Below are positions 6,501-6,708 of a stretch of DNA of 6,708 nucleotides, one piece after another (position 1 is the stretch's first letter; each line of letters starts with the position of its first letter). The translations under genes were made by a program, and so were the position numbers. The DNA comes from CAZJYI01 sp964550025 (GTDB lineage Bacteria > Verrucomicrobiota > Kiritimatiellia > UBA8416 > CAYOBW01): assembly GCA_964550025.1 (NCBI GenBank), contig CAZJYI010000326.1, forward strand, positions 1 through 6,708. The letters run 5' to 3'. The notes below the pieces were generated by a model. The model searched no databases. It was not told the origin of the DNA and saw nothing but the letters and a program-made list of their open reading frames with translations.

Positions 6501-6708
6501 CTTCGGTGATGTTGAGCCCGATCTCCATGCCCAGCCGCCCCGCCTCTTCACAGGCGAACGCCATCAACTGAAACCACTCCTTCGAGGCAAAACGGACTGG
6601 GCCCTCCGGCCCGGAGACATTGAACACCTTACCGCCCTGGATCCCCTCCCGATGCATCGCCTCCAGATCAGAAGTGATACTGGCGCGGTTGATGTTCCCG
6701 TTACACCA
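3505..6708 (-). CDS. GH106-like glycoside hydrolase (putative alpha-L-rhamnosidase), 5' end outside window
   Basis: The frame is open from the right edge to TAA at 3507-3505: 1067 codons. The edge reads WCNGNINRASITSDLEAMHR, equivalent to the GH106 N-terminal W.NGN.....I..DLEAM motif. The ATG at 6657 is therefore internal, and the true start with any signal peptide lies upstream. GH106 (PF17132) enzymes release terminal L-rhamnose. Features, counted from the window edge: LKFLGIDSWEAGSQNW (about 265-282); MTFESECFT (about 355); VVTAEAF (about 410); GVNHFLFHCNALQPW (about 445-460); and TWWEMSGAWHKYLSRCYAMLQQG before ADVLYMTPEG. The glutamates in DSWE, ESE and AEAF are candidate active-site residues. 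Residues about 759-801 (EDARPPS...GRASSRAG) come from inserted palindromic repeats between the catalytic part and the C-terminal beta-sandwiches. The last is GH2-like: FSGTAVYKRDFE ... ISELFINGEPA ... VHVANLWPNRLIGD. The gene ends 5 nt before the LamG-like gene. The family call is strong; rhamnose specificity is inferred from the family. Confidence 0.93.
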   Translation of the reverse strand, partial: WCNGNINRASITSDLEAMHREGIQGGKVFNVSGPEGPVRFASKEWFQLMAFACEEAGRLGMEIGLNITEGFNAAGGPWITPDRSMQAITWNETEVSGPGAVTIQLEKPGPTHLHIDLNNKHFPPQHIKDMTVGFYEDVRVIAVPTVGEGRILEWREKTGFPKGHGFHLEKVLAPTPKYSIKAADIVKPSQVIDISDRMDAEGNLKWNAPDGKWTILRMGRMSTGSATRPGHNSTTGLDVDKLSQENVKLHFDHMCKPLLDMKNVLPGKNLKFLGIDSWEAGSQNWSVVLPEEFEKRRGYSIYPWMPVLTGRVVGNIELSERFLWDFRQTIADCVHDNFFSYLTELSDKLGMTFESECFTRATFDGMEAAEAITRPCATFWHSPGRGGWGKWWNAKWASSAAHVSGAKVVTAEAFPAAPRNNESAWVNYPWNFKQRADNMMCAGVNHFLFHCNALQPWAGKKHAIRKPGMIFKNWGSQYSQHNTWWEMSGAWHKYLSRCYAMLQQGTFAADVLYMTPEGAPGSESGTAKGVRLPGGYDWDLCSSRAVKEELVVEEGEFRLPSGMRYQVLVLPAMNSTTPDLLAKLKELVAAGGHVMVRSRPERAHGLSGYPESDRQVVALVDELWQELDGKETKEQSYGKGKLYWGHSETEIIRKIGIAPDLTFEYAGSERKSFQHIHRYTEQEDIYFIAANKDRTPAANFSFRVSGKVPEFWYPDTGVIEACTVYKTENGRIEIPILFDTYGSVFVVFREGESSDAPSAAREDARPPSITSVGRSGSAREDARPPSVAAVGRSGGRASSRAGLRSEPPLPHQVTSAAINGKIVLSVDKPVPPPTYSVFAQPGTLSLTMADGSKIEEAFGARAAVALDTDWTVQFPEGSGAPASILFKTLTPWNEHSDESIRYFSGTAVYKRDFECQAGAGDEVWFELGKVEVISELFINGEPAQILWKPPYRANVTHLVRPGKNSVEVHVANLWPNRLIGDERFPRDFEVRGNGLAWELPQWLIDDKPRTEPRRKSFATCSYYKKDDPLLPSGLIGPVKLLYTPKMKHPQLRQVGDYIARHAATNVR
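3507..3511 (-). promoter_or_regulatory. Ribosome-binding site of the LamG-like gene, inside the GH106 stop region
   Basis: On the minus strand the final GH106 codons AAC GTG AGG TAA contain GAGGT, 7 nt before the next ATG (3499). The Shine-Dalgarno thus overlaps the last sense codon and stop codon of the upstream gene. This supports the chosen start and suggests co-transcription, with probable translational coupling of the two genes. Confidence 0.7.
4306..4432. repeat. Three-copy palindromic REP-like cluster inserted in the GH106 coding sequence
   Basis: Three 25-bp copies are identical apart from orientation: 4306-4330 (GGCTCGCGAGGACGCTCGCC then CTCCA), and its reverse complement at 4354-4378 and 4408-4432. 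The first two form an inverted pair with a 23-nt spacer. The last two belong to a 54-bp tandem duplication (4327-4380 and 4381-4434) that differs at 8 positions, all in the spacer except the last base. Each copy has a short internal palindrome, GCGAG-CGTC-CTCGC. Because 54 is a multiple of three, the duplication adds 18 residues without breaking the GH106 frame. The encoded peptide alternates AREDARPPS and GRASSRAG, a low-complexity Arg/Ala/Ser/Pro linker. The copies share the TGGAGGGCGAG...CGAGCC skeleton with the inverted repeat at 2127-2257. Confidence 0.9.

Noticed and set aside
6655..6657. ATG at 6657 as start of the GH106 gene
   Set aside because: The frame stays open upstream to the window edge and encodes the conserved W.NGN...I..DLEAM motif, so this Met is internal.

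Overview
The window suggests a heterotrophic bacterium of the Planctomycetes-Verrucomicrobia-Chlamydiae (PVC) superphylum, probably a Verrucomicrobiota, Kiritimatiellota or Lentisphaerota member. This is inference, from four observations: a secreted formylglycine-type sulfatase next to a GH106-type alpha-L-rhamnosidase; a sulfatase C-terminus resembling the SHD1 domains common in that superphylum; a secreted LamG/PEP-CTERM-like protein; and GC-rich palindromic repeats that read as 'AREDARPP' / 'GRASSRA' when they fall in coding frames. Base composition is GC-rich. No RNA gene, CRISPR array or transposase is visible.

All genuine coding signal is on the minus strand, so the genes read from high to low coordinates. 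(1) 6708-3505: large GH106-like glycoside hydrolase, with its 5' end outside the window and a block of palindromic repeats inserted in frame at 4306-4432. (2) 3499-2432: secreted LamG-like protein, beginning 5 nt after the hydrolase stop codon, with its Shine-Dalgarno inside the hydrolase's last codons. (3) About 2438-1878: a degraded zone. It holds a frameshifted C-terminal remnant of a sialate O-acetylesterase, a 27-bp-arm inverted repeat, and the headless C-terminal part of an unidentified protein. (4) 1856-1: secreted sulfatase with a complete active-site motif set and a C-terminal SHD1-like extension, running off the left edge.

Together this looks like part of a polysaccharide-utilisation locus for a sulfated, rhamnose-containing glycan such as an algal or mucilage polysaccharide. 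The sulfatase would remove sulfate esters, the GH106 enzyme would release rhamnose, and the lost acetylesterase may once have removed acetyl groups. The substrate is inferred from enzyme families only. The most unusual points are the in-frame repeat insertion in the glycosidase, the gene remnants around the inverted repeat, and the sulfatase-SHD1 fusion. I found no clearly new multi-gene system.
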